Part shown: piece by piece, positions 1 to 12,085 of the stretch
How the letters are laid out: each line of letters begins with the position of its first letter
Numbering within the stretch: the first letter of the stretch is position 1
NCBI GenBank assembly: GCA_964030785.1
Contig: OZ034978.1
Location: 16,539,953 to 16,603,952 of the forward strand
DNA: 64,000 nucleotides
Origin: Siderastrea siderea
Lineage: Eukaryota > Cnidaria > Anthozoa > Scleractinia > Rhizangiidae
Direction: 5' to 3'
Translations under genes and position numbers: made by a program
Notes under the pieces: generated by a model
What the model was told of the DNA's origin: nothing
Databases searched by the model: none
What the model saw: only the letters and a program-made list of their open reading frames with translations

Positions 1-845
1 GGTCTGAAGAAACGTCGTGACACGAATATGGAGCAGTTGCACGCTCCGGGTTGTGGGCTTCTGGGCTCAGGTGACAAGGATTCTTGCATGGTGCTTAGGA
101 CCCAAACTATCTCGAACTCTAAAGGGAAACGGAAAATTGCTCAAGATAGCGGGGAGCTCGAGAAAGCGGTGGTGACTAAACTGACTATTGTGCTTGCAAT
201 CTATAGGTCTCTGTACTCCACATTTTGTTATGTATGTTGTTCATTGTTTTGTAACTCAATAAACGAAAACGATGAACATCATCGTGATGAGGGGGTATTC
301 GATGGGGGGGGGGTACTCGGGATAGGCGGTATTCGAGATAGTAAGCATCTACCGTACGTTGTTTCTATTAGCAAAATTGTTATTTTTGTTTTTCCTCGGG
401 TGTTACAGAATAATTCGAGTCACCAAAAATTCCTTAGAACAAAGGATTTTACAGGAACTGAGATTAGACTAAAGGAAACTCCAACGACGGTAAAATAATC
501 TCATTAAATTTAAGAATAAAACGGGAAAGTTTTAAAAGAAATTGATATGCATGTTACTGAATAACTGGTTGCCTTGAAGTCATCAAGGCTTGTGAAAAAG
601 AGACTTAAACTATGTAAACTGGTCGTTATTTCTTGAATACTTTGAAAGCTATCGATACGTTTGAAATAATATGACTACCTTCAGCACTTCCACTTGAGCA
701 CGAAAAGGGTTAAAACAAGACCGCATCTCTGCGCATTGACCTCCTCTTTCTTTGAATCAGATACTTAACTATCAGGGGCCAGTGGCTGAATGTACAAATT
801 ATGACTTATTTATTTATTTATTCATTAACTTATTCTATTTCCTAG
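1..845. other. No gene supported (intron or intergenic)
   Basis: The stretch before the first recognisable exon contains open frames but no codon pattern or motif that I can support. It carries G-rich tracts around 290-320. Because the exon at 846 begins inside a codon, at least part of this stretch must be intron of the gene that continues to 3870. Confidence 0.5.
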
Positions 846-1094
846 GGATCACACCTGAGCCAACAAATGCAACAATTCCCCCGACAAATGCAACAATCCC
901 TCCTACAAACGCAACAGTTCCCCCGACAAATGCAACAATCCCTCCGACAAACGCAACAGTCCCCCCGACAAATGCAACAATCCCTCCGACAAACGCAACA
1001 GTCCCCCCGACAAATGCAACAATCCCCCCGACAAATGCAACAATCCCTCCGACAAACGCAACAACTCCGCCAACTACTCCTCCGCCTCCACCAG
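846..1094 (+). CDS. PPTNAT-repeat linker exon
   Basis: This 249-base exon, phase 1 at both ends, is bounded by CTAG before 846 and a GT donor after 1094. It codes ten copies of a seven-residue unit PPTNAT(I/V/T), ending in TTPPPPPG. Every unit contains the sequon N-A-T, so the segment could be heavily N- and O-glycosylated. I and V mostly alternate and the synonymous codons alternate with them, showing that the tract grew in 42-base double units. A repeat of this sort normally acts as an extended spacer between extracellular domains. Confidence 0.75.
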
Positions 1095-3870
1095 GTGATC
1101 TTTCGCTTCATATTTTCTTGTCAATTTTTATCTCTTTATATCTGTTTGGGAGAAATAAAATGGAATTAAAATATATTTCTAAGTAATTAATCAGGTGATA
1201 CTTAACCTCTTTCAACTAACACTACTATTTTCATTTCCTTCTTTTTTATAATTGAGGATAAGTTTTAAATTCTACGTCTATTAGTTTTTCTAACGAGGAT
1301 CGGGGTGAAGAAAACATCACTCTGCGTACGGGGCGAACGTCTCAAAAATGTTTCAGTTGCGGGGCTGACTCACAATTTTAGCCTGTGTAGCAGGCGTAAA
1401 TGGGGAAGGGTAGGGTGGGGGGAACGCGGAAGAAAAAATAGAGGACTGAAGTTTGCTTGCCTACTAAGACAAGTGAAGGCGCGGTCTGGTTGGTCTCTTT
1501 CGGCGTGCTGTTCCCTTACACAGTCAACGATGCCTCTGACATTTTTATTTACCAGGGAAAATTTAGGTAAAACATAAATTGAAAGTGCTGCTCCAGAAAA
1601 GCCTGGTCTGTGATGAGATAGCGTTCGATCCAAGGGGAAAAGTAAAAATACCTGTAGTTGTTTCAGGCTAAGAAACATGACCGGTTAAGAGCCGGCTGTG
1701 TATTCCTGTAACCTGAGTGCTGGTTTATCATAAATAAAAATCCGTTAGTATCTTTAAAAAGGGGGCCTGGGAGGTTGGGGTCCCTAGGGTACTTTCGCAT
1801 ACAAATCTATTAAATTTGCAGAATCCATGCCCTCTTTCATATCCAAAACACAAAGCATTCAAACTTTTTAAATAGTTTATTTCGTGATACTTTTTGCATG
1901 ATCCATACCTTTTTCATCACTTGAAATCGAAGTATCCAAACTTTCTAGAATAGCATATTTTGTGATGGTTTTTCACGTGATATGTCCATTTGATTAATTC
2001 CATCAACCACATAACCTAAACCTTAAGTCGCGCAAAACTTACTCCTTCACGGAAAATATTTTATTATATATCAAAAATATATATATAGACAAAATTTTTT
2101 TAGTAGACCACTTGATAGAACACTCTTAAAGTGCCTATGAAGTAAAAACTTAGTGAAGCTGTTCAAAAAGCCCTTCAAAATAAAGAAGAATGTTGTTTTC
2201 TTTTTTGTTATATCTTTTCTCGTTCAAGAGATATTCAAGTTATTTTTTCGTGGTAAAATATTGTTTTTTACCACAAAAAAATAAATATCTTCAAGCCGCC
2301 TGTCATACCTCTACTGTCATACTTTTTTATTGCAGTGTGTTGCCTGTATGTAACCTTAGTGGTATTCGCCGGTCGTCCTGATCCACGATGGCTGATCAGT
2401 CCGAAAAATAATTATACCAATAACTGTACAAACTTTAACTGTACTGCAATCCTTGATCTACTGCATCAAGCGAGGAGTGGTGGCTTCGCCTTCGCACATT
2501 CGTGCATACCCCCGAAAACAGGCTACAAAGGATTCCTAGTACAGACAGAAGAGAACATGGCGAGAGAAGAGTTGATTGTAGGACCAGAAACTATTCTATT
2601 ACAACTGCTATTGCTTGACACCATGCCAGAACGATTGCAACCATCAGTTAAATTCCGCCAGGGCATCAGGAGCGTAATCTCTTCTGGAAATGTTTCAGCG
2701 GATTGCGGCGTGACAAGGCGTAAACGATTTGCACCAATGTTCAGCCCAGACCCGTGGAATAGCAACGAAAACACAAGACGCCTAAACAACTGCTACAATT
2801 ACGCAAGTACCAAAATCACAAATAGCTCTGCCCAGCCTGGTAGAGGAAGTGGCGGCCCATTTTTTCCTTGGATCAAAGCTTACGTAATACGAGACGCTGC
2901 AATACGCGACGGTTTTGCTGAGTTGAGCCCACATCCTAATGCCTCCGACCCAGTCCCCGCCGCGCCCGCTGGGGATCGACACTTAGTGGCGCTGTTTGTT
3001 GCTCCAGGTAAGCAATCAAGTAACTTAAGTGGTAGGAATTACAGATCCTCTCCTCGATATGCAAACGTCAACTGATGGAAAACAAAAAGGACATGCATAA
3101 TTTGAAATAACCGATGTGCTTCAAAACAAAAACTTGACGGTGGGAAAAGCTTAGTCCCTGAAGAATATTTTTACAAACTTCAAATTTGCAAAGAATACTT
3201 TAAAAAAGTTGTAACACAACTTTTCGTCGCAGTGGTAAGAATTACAGAACCGGCACTATGCAAACTTGAACTGTGCACAGGCGTATAATCTCAAACAAAT
3301 GTACCTCAAAATAAAAACTTGACAGCAATGAAAGGTTAGTCTCTGAAGAATACTTTGTAAAACTTCGAATTTGTAAAGAGTAATTTGAAAAATTTGTATT
3401 GTAAGGGAAAAATTTTCCGAAGATTTCTCGAAATCATTGTATTCTTCGGGTGTCCAAGTCTTCGGGCTAAAGTGCGATTTGAAAGGATTTTCCAATATCA
3501 GTACGTTGAGGATACAAGTAAGGCCCTTCTCATGAGATTGAATTTAGCTAGAGATCATAACAAGATAACCCTTTGTCAGTTGAAAAACCGTTCTAATAAA
3601 AGTGACATTTTAGACAATTATCAGGTTGACCTTTTCCCTGTATATTAACGTAATCATTTTTGGTTGCGTTGTTTAGATATCTGCGATGGAGATTTCCACT
3701 TTTACCGTTTGGATTACAATGGAACATGGTCTCATAAACCTGGCCAAACCCGTGTAACAAGGTTGGACGACTCAAAGAATAACATCACCGACCCACGAAC
3801 CGCTGACACCGGCGACTACTTGTTTGTTAGGTTCTTGACTGTTGATAGAAATAATGTAACAATTATATAA
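846..3870 (+). CDS. Secreted mosaic protein, 3' part (PT-rich linker plus unnamed extracellular domain)
   Basis: Three exons join in frame: 846-1094, 2336-3007 and 3677-3870 with stop TAA. The 5' end lies outside the window or was not found. Exon one is a Pro/Thr/Asn repeat. Exon two encodes about 224 residues with N-glycosylation sequons (NYT, NCT), several cysteines, a basic furin-type site RRKR at 2716-2727 followed by FAPMF, and the stretch NCYNYA...AQPGRGSGG. Exon three carries DGDFHFYRLD, WSHKPGQT and DPRTADTGDYLFV, then ends. From memory, these NCYNYA/WSHKPG/DPRTAD motifs recur in uncharacterised secreted proteins of invertebrates and bacteria, but I cannot name a function. The acceptor of exon two is ambiguous: AG at 2335 has the better pyrimidine tract, and AG at 2359 gives the same frame 24 bases later. 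Exon phases (1-1, 1-1, 1-stop) agree throughout, which supports the joins. Confidence 0.7.
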
Positions 3871-6800
3871 CTTAAAAGAAGGAAACTCTGTTTTCTCGTA
3901 TCTAGAGTTGAGAGGATAATGCCGCATAATAGAGTGGTAAGGCGATGATGTCATAAAAAAATTACTTTTAGAAATTTCTGAATTTTTTTGTCACTACTTA
4001 TCCAATTATGAACTCAATAGTGACAAACTATTGATATTAAGGTTGACAAAGTTTAGCATACCTCATACACGTATAAATGCCCAGTTACGCACCGAGGTGG
4101 GCTACGCGGGCTGTTTCCATCTGAGAGGAGTGCCTTCAATACGCTTGCAGTATGCCAAAGGTAAAAAAGTTACTGTTTTGGTATTTTAAGGGGTCGCCAA
4201 AATTCACCTTAAGCTTCCTTTAAGTACTAAAAAAAGTTGAAAATTTTGGTGGAAATCAAAACGCAAAAATAGACGAAAAATTGGAACGTTCAACGCTCCA
4301 ATTTTTCGTCTATTGTTGCGTTTTGATTCTAGTCGGGAGACTAAAATCCCACGATGATGTGCTGCTTTTAGGTATTTTAAAGGGATACCATTTCAGTAAA
4401 GATAAGTACACTAAAGGGGAAGAGGTTTAACAAAAGGGAGGAGCCTCCCCTTTCCTCCCCAGAAACTTTAACGAGCAACCCCCCGGGGTCAGATGCCTTC
4501 TATGTTTCACCGGTTCCTGACGTAATGAACCAGTGCTAACATTAAAGACAATTTTGAAACATTAAAATCAGTTATCCCTTCAACAAAAGACTTTCAAACT
4601 CAATTAAGAGCTCAGTTAATACGTTTTCACAACTAAAACATGATATTCGGAAAATGTAGACATCATCACTCTATTTTATTGCATGTGCTTACAAACTCAT
4701 AATTGTAACTTCGAGAACAGCGCAATCGCCTTGATATATGTTAAACTTTAATTAAATTATAGCCATGAGGCAGCTGAAATGTAACGTACCAATGCCTTCC
4801 TAGATAGACAAGGTAATGATGCATTTTGAAAACTAAAAGTAAACCATAGTTTAATTGATGTTCCGTGTGTGTTGTTGTTTTTGAGCTCCATGTGAAAAAA
4901 TTTATTCTATAAAGATACAGATACAGTTTTGGCACGTTATGTAGTTGGCTTAGAATAAAATAACATTTACTTCAGTTAAGACGACAAAACTGGTGTTTTG
5001 GGTGTTTTTATCTCGTCTGATAGGTTGAATTACTTGAGCTTTTAATTTGAAATCTCCAACATTTTTTACGTTCTCAAAACCCCTCAATGGCTTATAACGT
5101 TTTGTTTTGTTTTGGTTTTTTTTGGCATAAGTTCTATTAAGCATCGAAAACTCTAGTAACCGTTTTAAAAAAGCTGACGTGTTTATTCCTACATGTCCCT
5201 CAACGAGGTTTTAAGGCCCTTTTATGCTTCAATTTCTCCACAGAAGAACAAACTTAGTCAGAACGAAATATGTGCTGAGCTCCGTTCGTAAAGGCAATAC
5301 ATGAAACATGATGGAAAAAAAATGGTTATGTGAAATTTAACACCTAGCCGGTTTATTAAGTTCTGAATATCCAATATAAATATTAATACAAACTTTCATT
5401 ACATATGTATTGCCTGCGAAGGTGAGGGCAGTCAATCGCTATAGAGCTAATCACCATTGTGCAAGAAAGAGGCAGGAGTGGGGAGGAGGAGGGTCGATGA
5501 AAAAAGTTGTGTGTCGACAAAATCAAGAACGCGACATCCATTATACGACGATCCATAAATGCGCCATCGATGGTAAACATCATCTTGGATTTAAATTTCA
5601 AAAACTATATCCTCGATTAAATGTTTCCAACCTCTCTTTGCATCATGGGAAAATTAAAATTAGCGGTTTCATTGTCGCATAAAATTTTATTTGCAAGCAA
5701 ATAATGTATTTATTCACTACTGATAAAAGAAGTCATTCCAATCACAGAAATTTCAATTAATAAATTTTTGAATTGTTCCATCCAACGAACGTTATCCTTA
5801 CTTGACACTTTATAGTTGTTTAATTCACAAAATGTTTGTTTCTTTGTTTCTTTGTTTTTTTATTTTTATTTTTAACAGAGAAAATTTAACTTGTAGTTAA
5901 ACTGCTTTGAATAATAATGCCAATTTCGCTTAGGTGGTAACCGTTAGACTTTTGGGCATTAGACTTTTCTTTAGTTGTCCTTTTCCGCTCACACATGGAC
6001 ATGACTAACAGGAGGAATGATCAAGCCATCACCAGGAGTCAAAACACAATTAAGGAGCAGACGAGATAAATATAATATAGCTCTCGCTGGCCCATTTTCC
6101 ACTAAAGACTGTTATGAGTCGTTTCCAAGCCATTTGATTGAACCGAAAAAGTTTATCAGATCGATCGGTAACAATACCGATACCAAGCTGCTTACAAAGT
6201 TTCAGGAACAATACATATACTTTCTCTCCAAACAAAAATACGCCAAATTATCAGCTGCTTCAAAATAAAAATAGGCCAAATTATCAGCAGATTTCAAGTC
6301 CATAAACCTTTAAATGGCCTAAAAATTAACCCTTTACGGCAACTGTGAGCGGAATCAGCTGTTGTTAGTGGTCGGAGGGCCTCAAATCGACGATTTCAGG
6401 TCGTTTTGCATCCCCTATAGCCCCCACCCCCCCCCCCCCAAAAATGGTGTTAAATAGTTAATCGGTGATCGCATTATACAAATTCCCAGAGATTTTTTTT
6501 AGCTTTCCTAAATTTACTGTAAGAGCATTGAGACTTCGTGAAATGCTCCAAATATATTATTATTTTATTTGTTATTATTATCTATAAATGAAAGTAAACT
6601 CAACGACAGTCACATATTTCAAACGCTTTCTTCATTTAATTGTAAAACAAGCCAAATTTCGCTTACATTCTAAAGAAAGCGTTTTCTGTGAGTAATGCAA
6701 CACGACTGACCTGCGTTTTGTTGGTTATTGATGAATAAAATTAAGATATAGTTGCTTTCACGGGATATAACAGTTTCTCCCATAAGGATTTGTAGGTCAG

Positions 6801-7270
6801 AATTCACCGTTACTTCCCCAAGTCTCGAAAATTCCCAAGAATTCCAGGGAACTTTTTTGATGAGAAGCAGCAGGTTCAGTCATGGAAACTTCCAAGAAAT
6901 TAAATCTTATCAACGATTTCAATTCAGGACCTAATTGTGTGGAAGCCGGTTTTTAAACGACTCGCGTAAAAAATAAACTAATGCCTTTCGAGAATTTGCA
7001 CGAACTTCAGAGAACGTGCATTGCCCAGGCACAGCGTTCAAACTTGTTTTCTAACATGCAACGTTGGATAAGATACGCCGGGAAGTGATATAACCTTTAC
7101 TGGCAGCCCATCAAGTAATTGCGATCGGGCAGCTATATGTGCCGGATATAGACGGTTCAAGGTGACTCTCTAGAATACAGAACCGGTTGAAAAAAGAAAA
7201 CCATGCGAACGAAATTTCGTTTTTTACTGTCTTTGGACTCGTCATAATATTGTAGGTTCACAACAACATT
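3871..7270. other. Gene-free stretch
   Basis: I see no supportable gene here. The stretch holds a strong hairpin at 4254-4328, a short poly-C run near 6426-6440 and AT-rich sequence. Open frames such as 6017-6268 lack any recognisable domain or splice context. Confidence 0.5.
4254..4328. repeat. Near-perfect hairpin, ~34-base arms
   Basis: The arms 4254-4291 and 4295-4328 are reverse complements with about one mismatch and a very short loop. A core reads AGACGAAAAATTGGA on the left and TCCAATTTTTCGTCT on the right. It is probably a small foldback or MITE remnant; no coding function is seen. Confidence 0.7.
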
Positions 7271-8663
7271 TTAAGAGCGGTTTGCTGTAAGAACCGACAA
7301 AGGTTATGCAAGATAGAAAAATCCGATTCTCTCAAAGTCTGCCAGAACAAAGGCTTTGGTAAACTACTTCTAAAAATATAAGATTCGGGTCGTTTAGATT
7401 TTTATTTATTTTTTTGTGAATATTTTCGTATTTTGCCCTTCGCGGCAGTCAAAATCAACGCCAAAATCGGGACTTTTCCGGAAGCTCCTGTTCAAATATT
7501 GAAAGCGTCCTAAAAAAGATTAACCCGGAGAGTTAAAAGATCTTATTTCCTCTGTTTATTAGTAGTGTCAAAGTTTCATGAAAAGCGAACTTGAATTTTT
7601 TACGAAATTTTAAAATTTATACCCAACAACGGTTGTTACCGACAACCCAATTTAGGCTAAATTCAAGGCTCAAAAAAGCACTCTGATACATGGCTTTACA
7701 CAACGAGGCTATACTCCGGGAAAGAACAATCACTTCAACTAAACATTGGCCGAAAAACATTTTGGGACAAATGAAACGGCGAATTTTGAGAGCGCTTTGA
7801 ACACAGGCTACTTGAGTGATATGAGCGACCCTTTGACCTTTCATGTCAACGGAAAGCAACACACAGCAGCTCTTAAAATGTGACTTTCCCTCGCCAGAAT
7901 ACGAGTTTGCTTGTTTTTCTAGAATGTTTTCAAATAGAGGAATTGAATTTGGAGGCCTTTGTTGCCAATATTGAGCGATGTTGAAACGGCGAATTTTGAG
8001 AGCGCTTTGAACACAGGCTACTTGAGTGATATGAGCGACCCTTTGACCTTTCATGTCAACGGAAAGCAACACACAGCAGCTCTTAAAATGTGACTTTCCC
8101 TCGCCAGAATACGAGTTTGCTTGTTTTTCTAGAATGTTTTCAAATAGAGGAATTGAATTTGGAGGCCTTTGTTCCCAATATTGAGCGATGTTGGGCAATT
8201 TAGAGAAGTATGTTATGAAATTGACCTACTCTGTTTATCACCGAATTATACATTCAAAGTCTGTTTACAATGTGAATGCGGAATCAACAACGAAGTAAAA
8301 AACCGATTCATGAAATGTTTAGGAAATAACTCTTACCTAAGTGAGCTTTTCCTGGCTGGAAACTGCAACTTTCATTGCAAAACACATAGCGAGATCGCTG
8401 AGCCATGTTGCACGTGAGTTGTTAATGTTTTTACAGTGCGGTCGAGGTTCCCTCTGTTAACGATTAACCAGATTTTAGGCCCGCATAGCGTGCAGTCGGA
8501 AACAACACTATGGTGACGAACGCTTGTGCTTGATAGGAAAAAATGTAGGGGGAAAAAGGAAAAAGAGAGCTTTTATTACATATATACTTATTATTACATA
8601 TATTTTTTGACGTCCAAACCGGTGACACGTACTACTAAGCAAGTTCTCCCAATGTTGGTGGCC
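7271..8663 (+). repeat. Left arm of a long inverted repeat pair
   Basis: This segment recurs in reverse orientation at 12086-13244. It begins at TTAAGAGCGG and ends near GGTGGCC. It contains a local 210-base tandem duplication (7772-7981 and 7982-8191) that the other arm lacks. Both arms keep open frames in corresponding places (8169-8417 here, 12288-12635 opposite) for a Cys-containing peptide I do not recognise. It may be one arm of a large transposon or simply one of two copies of an interspersed family. Confidence 0.7.
7772..8191. repeat. 210-base tandem duplication, two units
   Basis: Units 7772-7981 and 7982-8191 are almost identical; I noticed one substitution near the end (GTTGCC against GTTCCC). 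The near identity suggests a recent event after the two arms of the larger repeat separated. Confidence 0.8.
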
Positions 8664-9300
8664 TATTTAAACAATATAGTTCTTCTGTTGATGGCACTAC
8701 CGTGTGATAGGTTGCCCGAGGAAAGTGATGTTCACAACAAATATTAGCCCAAGAACGTAGTTCGAGGGCTTATATGGAGTTTGCACATCAAATTTCCAAG
8801 GGAACCTATCACACATAGGGCCTGAGACAGAATTCCTCTATTGTTTTTATCGTCCAACGCTAAATTTTGAGCGAGAATTGCCAATACAATGTCGCGTCAC
8901 GTGATCAATTTCGACCAAAGGGAGCACGCTAAAATTTAGCGCTTTAGTATAAAAGGTTAGAGTCTTGTTGAACAAGCGACTAAAGCGCAGTAAACACGCA
9001 AAATTCGTTCAATTCTTCACTCCAGAAGGCTCTTCAAACTCCCATTCTTAGTGAAACACTTTACCCTTTGGTAAATAAAACACATGAAAACACACAAATC
9101 AGTGTCTTTCTCTAGTTTTCGATGAAACAGCAGCCATTTCCCTCGACTGGTTCCTTTATGGCAGAAGGTGCTGTGATTTGTGCCTTGCATGGGATACATA
9201 TGTGCACACGCCATAATACTCACAAACAGTCTTTAACACGGCTGTTCTCAGCCTTTTCTTGCTGCCTTTCCTATGCATGTCGCACAGGTTCATCTTGTCA

Positions 9301-9381
9301 TAATAATAATAATAACAATAACAATAATAATAATAATAATAATAATAATATTTAATAATAATAATAATAAAAATAATAATA
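9301..9381. repeat. (AAT)n microsatellite
   Basis: The stretch is a nearly pure AAT/ATA triplet run with occasional AAC or AAA units. The poly-Asn open frame through it is an artefact of the triplet repeat. Confidence 0.9.
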
Positions 9382-10298
9382 ATCTTATACTTTAAAATTT
9401 AAGTGCTTCATCCGGTACTTTACTACTGTTCTACTGTTCTTACCCCCTTCCCCTACCCTTGGTTACATAACTCAACCATGGACTTGGCCGCAATTTATTT
9501 CTTTGTTAAGAGTTTTTAATTAGAAGGTCTAATGTCTGCTAAGGAAGAAAGATATTGCACCTTGCGCCATGCAAGAAATACATCTGCCCAAGCCAAAATA
9601 CTAAAAAACAGTCCTAAGCTTGGATATGCTTAGCGTTTTCACGCTGCCTTTCTTATGCAAGTCGCACAAGGTCAGGTCAGTGTTGTAAGCGATGGCGTGC
9701 TATAACTGTACAAGCTTGATCTAAAACATTCTATCGGGTATAGAACGTTTGCTTCTCTAGCGCAGCACTATGACTTAAACGCTTGCCACGAAGTAAAAAG
9801 CCAATTCGCCTATCAGAGTGACGCAGCTTATAAATTATTCTTGAAGAGAACAACTTATCCATCGTACAGTGAGGAACTAGTACCTGGAGAACAACCTCGA
9901 CCTATCTGCTTTCTTAGCAACTCGAATATCTGTCAGGTTCTTGTCTGTACCTAGTTTGTTGCGCAAAATAAAATAAAATAAAATAAAATAAACTGCCGCT
10001 ATCCGTTGCCTCACTTGCTCCTAATACTTTTAGTAGTCTTTTTTCATGGCAAATGCTTCAGTGAAAAAATTAGGCCAGTATTTTCTCAGTATTTTTCATC
10101 TTCAATTTTGATTTGCTGATATGCTTTCCTTTGCCGACGTCAAACGCTCGCTCTCCAAACTGTTGCCGTGTCACAAGAAAATTCAAAATTTATAAGCATG
10201 TTTACACCGTCGAATTTACTTGAGGAAGTTGCAAGTGACAGTCCCAAGCTATTTGTAAATCGTGACAATCATTCATGTGTCTAAGTTCGTGACTTCCT

Positions 10299-10475
10299 AT
10301 AGCCTGCGTAGCAAGCACTTCCGTAGACTTTTCCTCCTTTTTTAGGTATTTCGCGTTTTGGCCGCGCCAAATTAAGGCGAGTGCAAAAAAGGGAAGGGGC
10401 GGGGAGGGGTAGGGGAGGAGAGGCAAAAAAAGGAAACGCTTGCCCGCAAACGCCACAAGTTTGAAAAACACCCCT
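10299..10475 (+). repeat. Dispersed repeat starting TAGCCTGCGTAGCAAGC, copy 1
   Basis: The copy starts with TAGCCTGCGTAGCAAGC, passes through a purine-rich AGGGGAGGGG middle and ends near GTTTGAAAAACACCC. A second copy lies inverted at 11194-11373, and a diverged relative may begin near 1379. The length and lack of coding suggest a SINE or MITE family. Confidence 0.65.
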
Positions 10476-11193
10476 TTAGCACTCAAGGTTAGGTGAATTC
10501 ATAGCGTGGCAGCTTGTCAATCAAGCAACAAATAACCGATCATCGGGTGTTACAAATTTACTTTCGTCAAAATCAAAGCATGCTCCACGTAAGTCAAACC
10601 TACGAACTGTAGAATCGAAGCACTCGGAGATGTGATGTCGAAGCCTCGAAAGTTGGAAACTCATAGGGGGCGCTTCAGGATTTTTCGTTGTAATTTCAAA
10701 GTTAATAAATTTGGAAATTTATCTCTGCTAGGAAAATCGGTTTTATTTCTCCCGGAACCTTTTCAAAGCGTCGGAAAGAAAGGATTCTTAAGGAGCAATT
10801 CTTGCTGATATTTTCAGAGTGGTTAGAGTGGAAGTTGTTAAAAACTTGCAGCTATTTTCAGAACGTGTGCGCAATCTTTGTGCTTGAAAAATTAGGAACG
10901 TAGGGGCATTATTCGTAGTTATTCGGAATGCAATAAGTATATCAAGTTTCCTGTTTCCCAAGCTCCGCCAAATCAGCTTATCAACTTGTCTAAACGGCTG
11001 CTCAAAACTTCATCAGGCAACAGTCCATGTACAAAGAGAAAGCTTCACGAAAGTCCATGAGATTTGAAGCCACCGAACAGCCGTCTTCTAGAGTCAAACC
11101 TGAACATCGAAATTTTCCAGCTGGAGAGAAACAGTTAGTTGTGTTGATGTGGGTCACGCTCAAATTAACTTACCTGATTTAATTGACGTTCGT

Positions 11194-11373
11194 TGGCGGA
11201 CGGATTTTTCAAAATCGTGGGCTTTTCCGGGCAAGCGTTTTCTTCCCTCCCTTCTCCTGCCCCTTCTCCCTCTTCTTTTGCGCTCGCCCCAATTTTCGCG
11301 CAGCCAAAAAGCGAAAAATGCTACGAACGTACGAAAAACCCTAGGCCTACGGAAACGCTTGCTACGCAGGCTA
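11194..11373 (-). repeat. Dispersed repeat starting TAGCCTGCGTAGCAAGC, copy 2
   Basis: This is the reverse-oriented partner of the copy at 10299-10475. On the minus strand it starts TAGCCTGCGTAGCAAGCG and ends in the GGATTTTTCAAAATCG segment near 11204. It is non-coding. Confidence 0.65.
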
Positions 11374-12085
11374 GGGTTTCGATAGCGTCTACCTCTATGT
11401 CACAAGCTCCTTCTTCTCTTTCTGGGTCACCGAAATACACCCTGCAGACACCCGTCCAGGTATTGGCCTTCTTTAGAGTACTGATGATGCTACACAGCAG
11501 TTGATAGCACCCAGCGTACTCACGTCGTAGGATAGCGGAGTCGATCGTGGGATTCTTGATCTCTTGAGTTATACAGCAGAGCTCTCTTGTGATGTAGTCT
11601 CGGCGACACGGGCAGTTTTTGCTTTTGTTTTTGTTTTTATTTTTCGCTCTGGCAATGCATGTGGGCAAGGGTCTTAACATGGTTGCTGTGCTGAATGCAT
11701 TAAAATCTGTCTCCTACCGGTAAGCATGCTAGCTTGCTGAGAATCATTGTCCTGATGATATGCGGAGTATTCAGCATTTTTCCAGGGACAGGCAGAGGTA
11801 CCGCTGCCCAAACGGGAGATATTAAGTGAGAAAAATCTCTGTGATACCTGCCAGATTGTACTGGATGAAGTACTTTTTTAAGTATAAAATTAAATTTTTC
11901 ACAACCTCATTGCATATGACAACTCGAACCTGTGCGACATCTATAGGAAAGACAGCAAGAAAAGGCTTGTCTACGGGTGTGGCTGCTGTATCATCGAAGA
12001 AGAGCAGTGAGAAAGACATTTGTGAAGCAAAGGAAATATAGGAGACGTCTGCAAGCGGGCTAGCACTATAAGGCTCTAACCCTAA

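Larger units (their letters stand above)
8664..12085. other. Spacer between the inverted arms
   Basis: No gene is supported. The segment contains an AAT microsatellite, an AAAAT run at 9968-9991, and two inverted copies of a dispersed repeat (10299-10475 and 11194-11373). There is no transposase-like reading frame. Confidence 0.5.

Noticed and set aside
28..498. 156-codon open frame at the window start
   Set aside because: No domain, no signal peptide and low-complexity Gly/Asp stretches from G-runs; no splice context supports it.
842..1111. Cys-rich antisense frame (CRRDCCICRG repeats)
   Set aside because: It is the mirror of the PPTNAT repeat exon, which has splice sites and frame continuity with the next exon.
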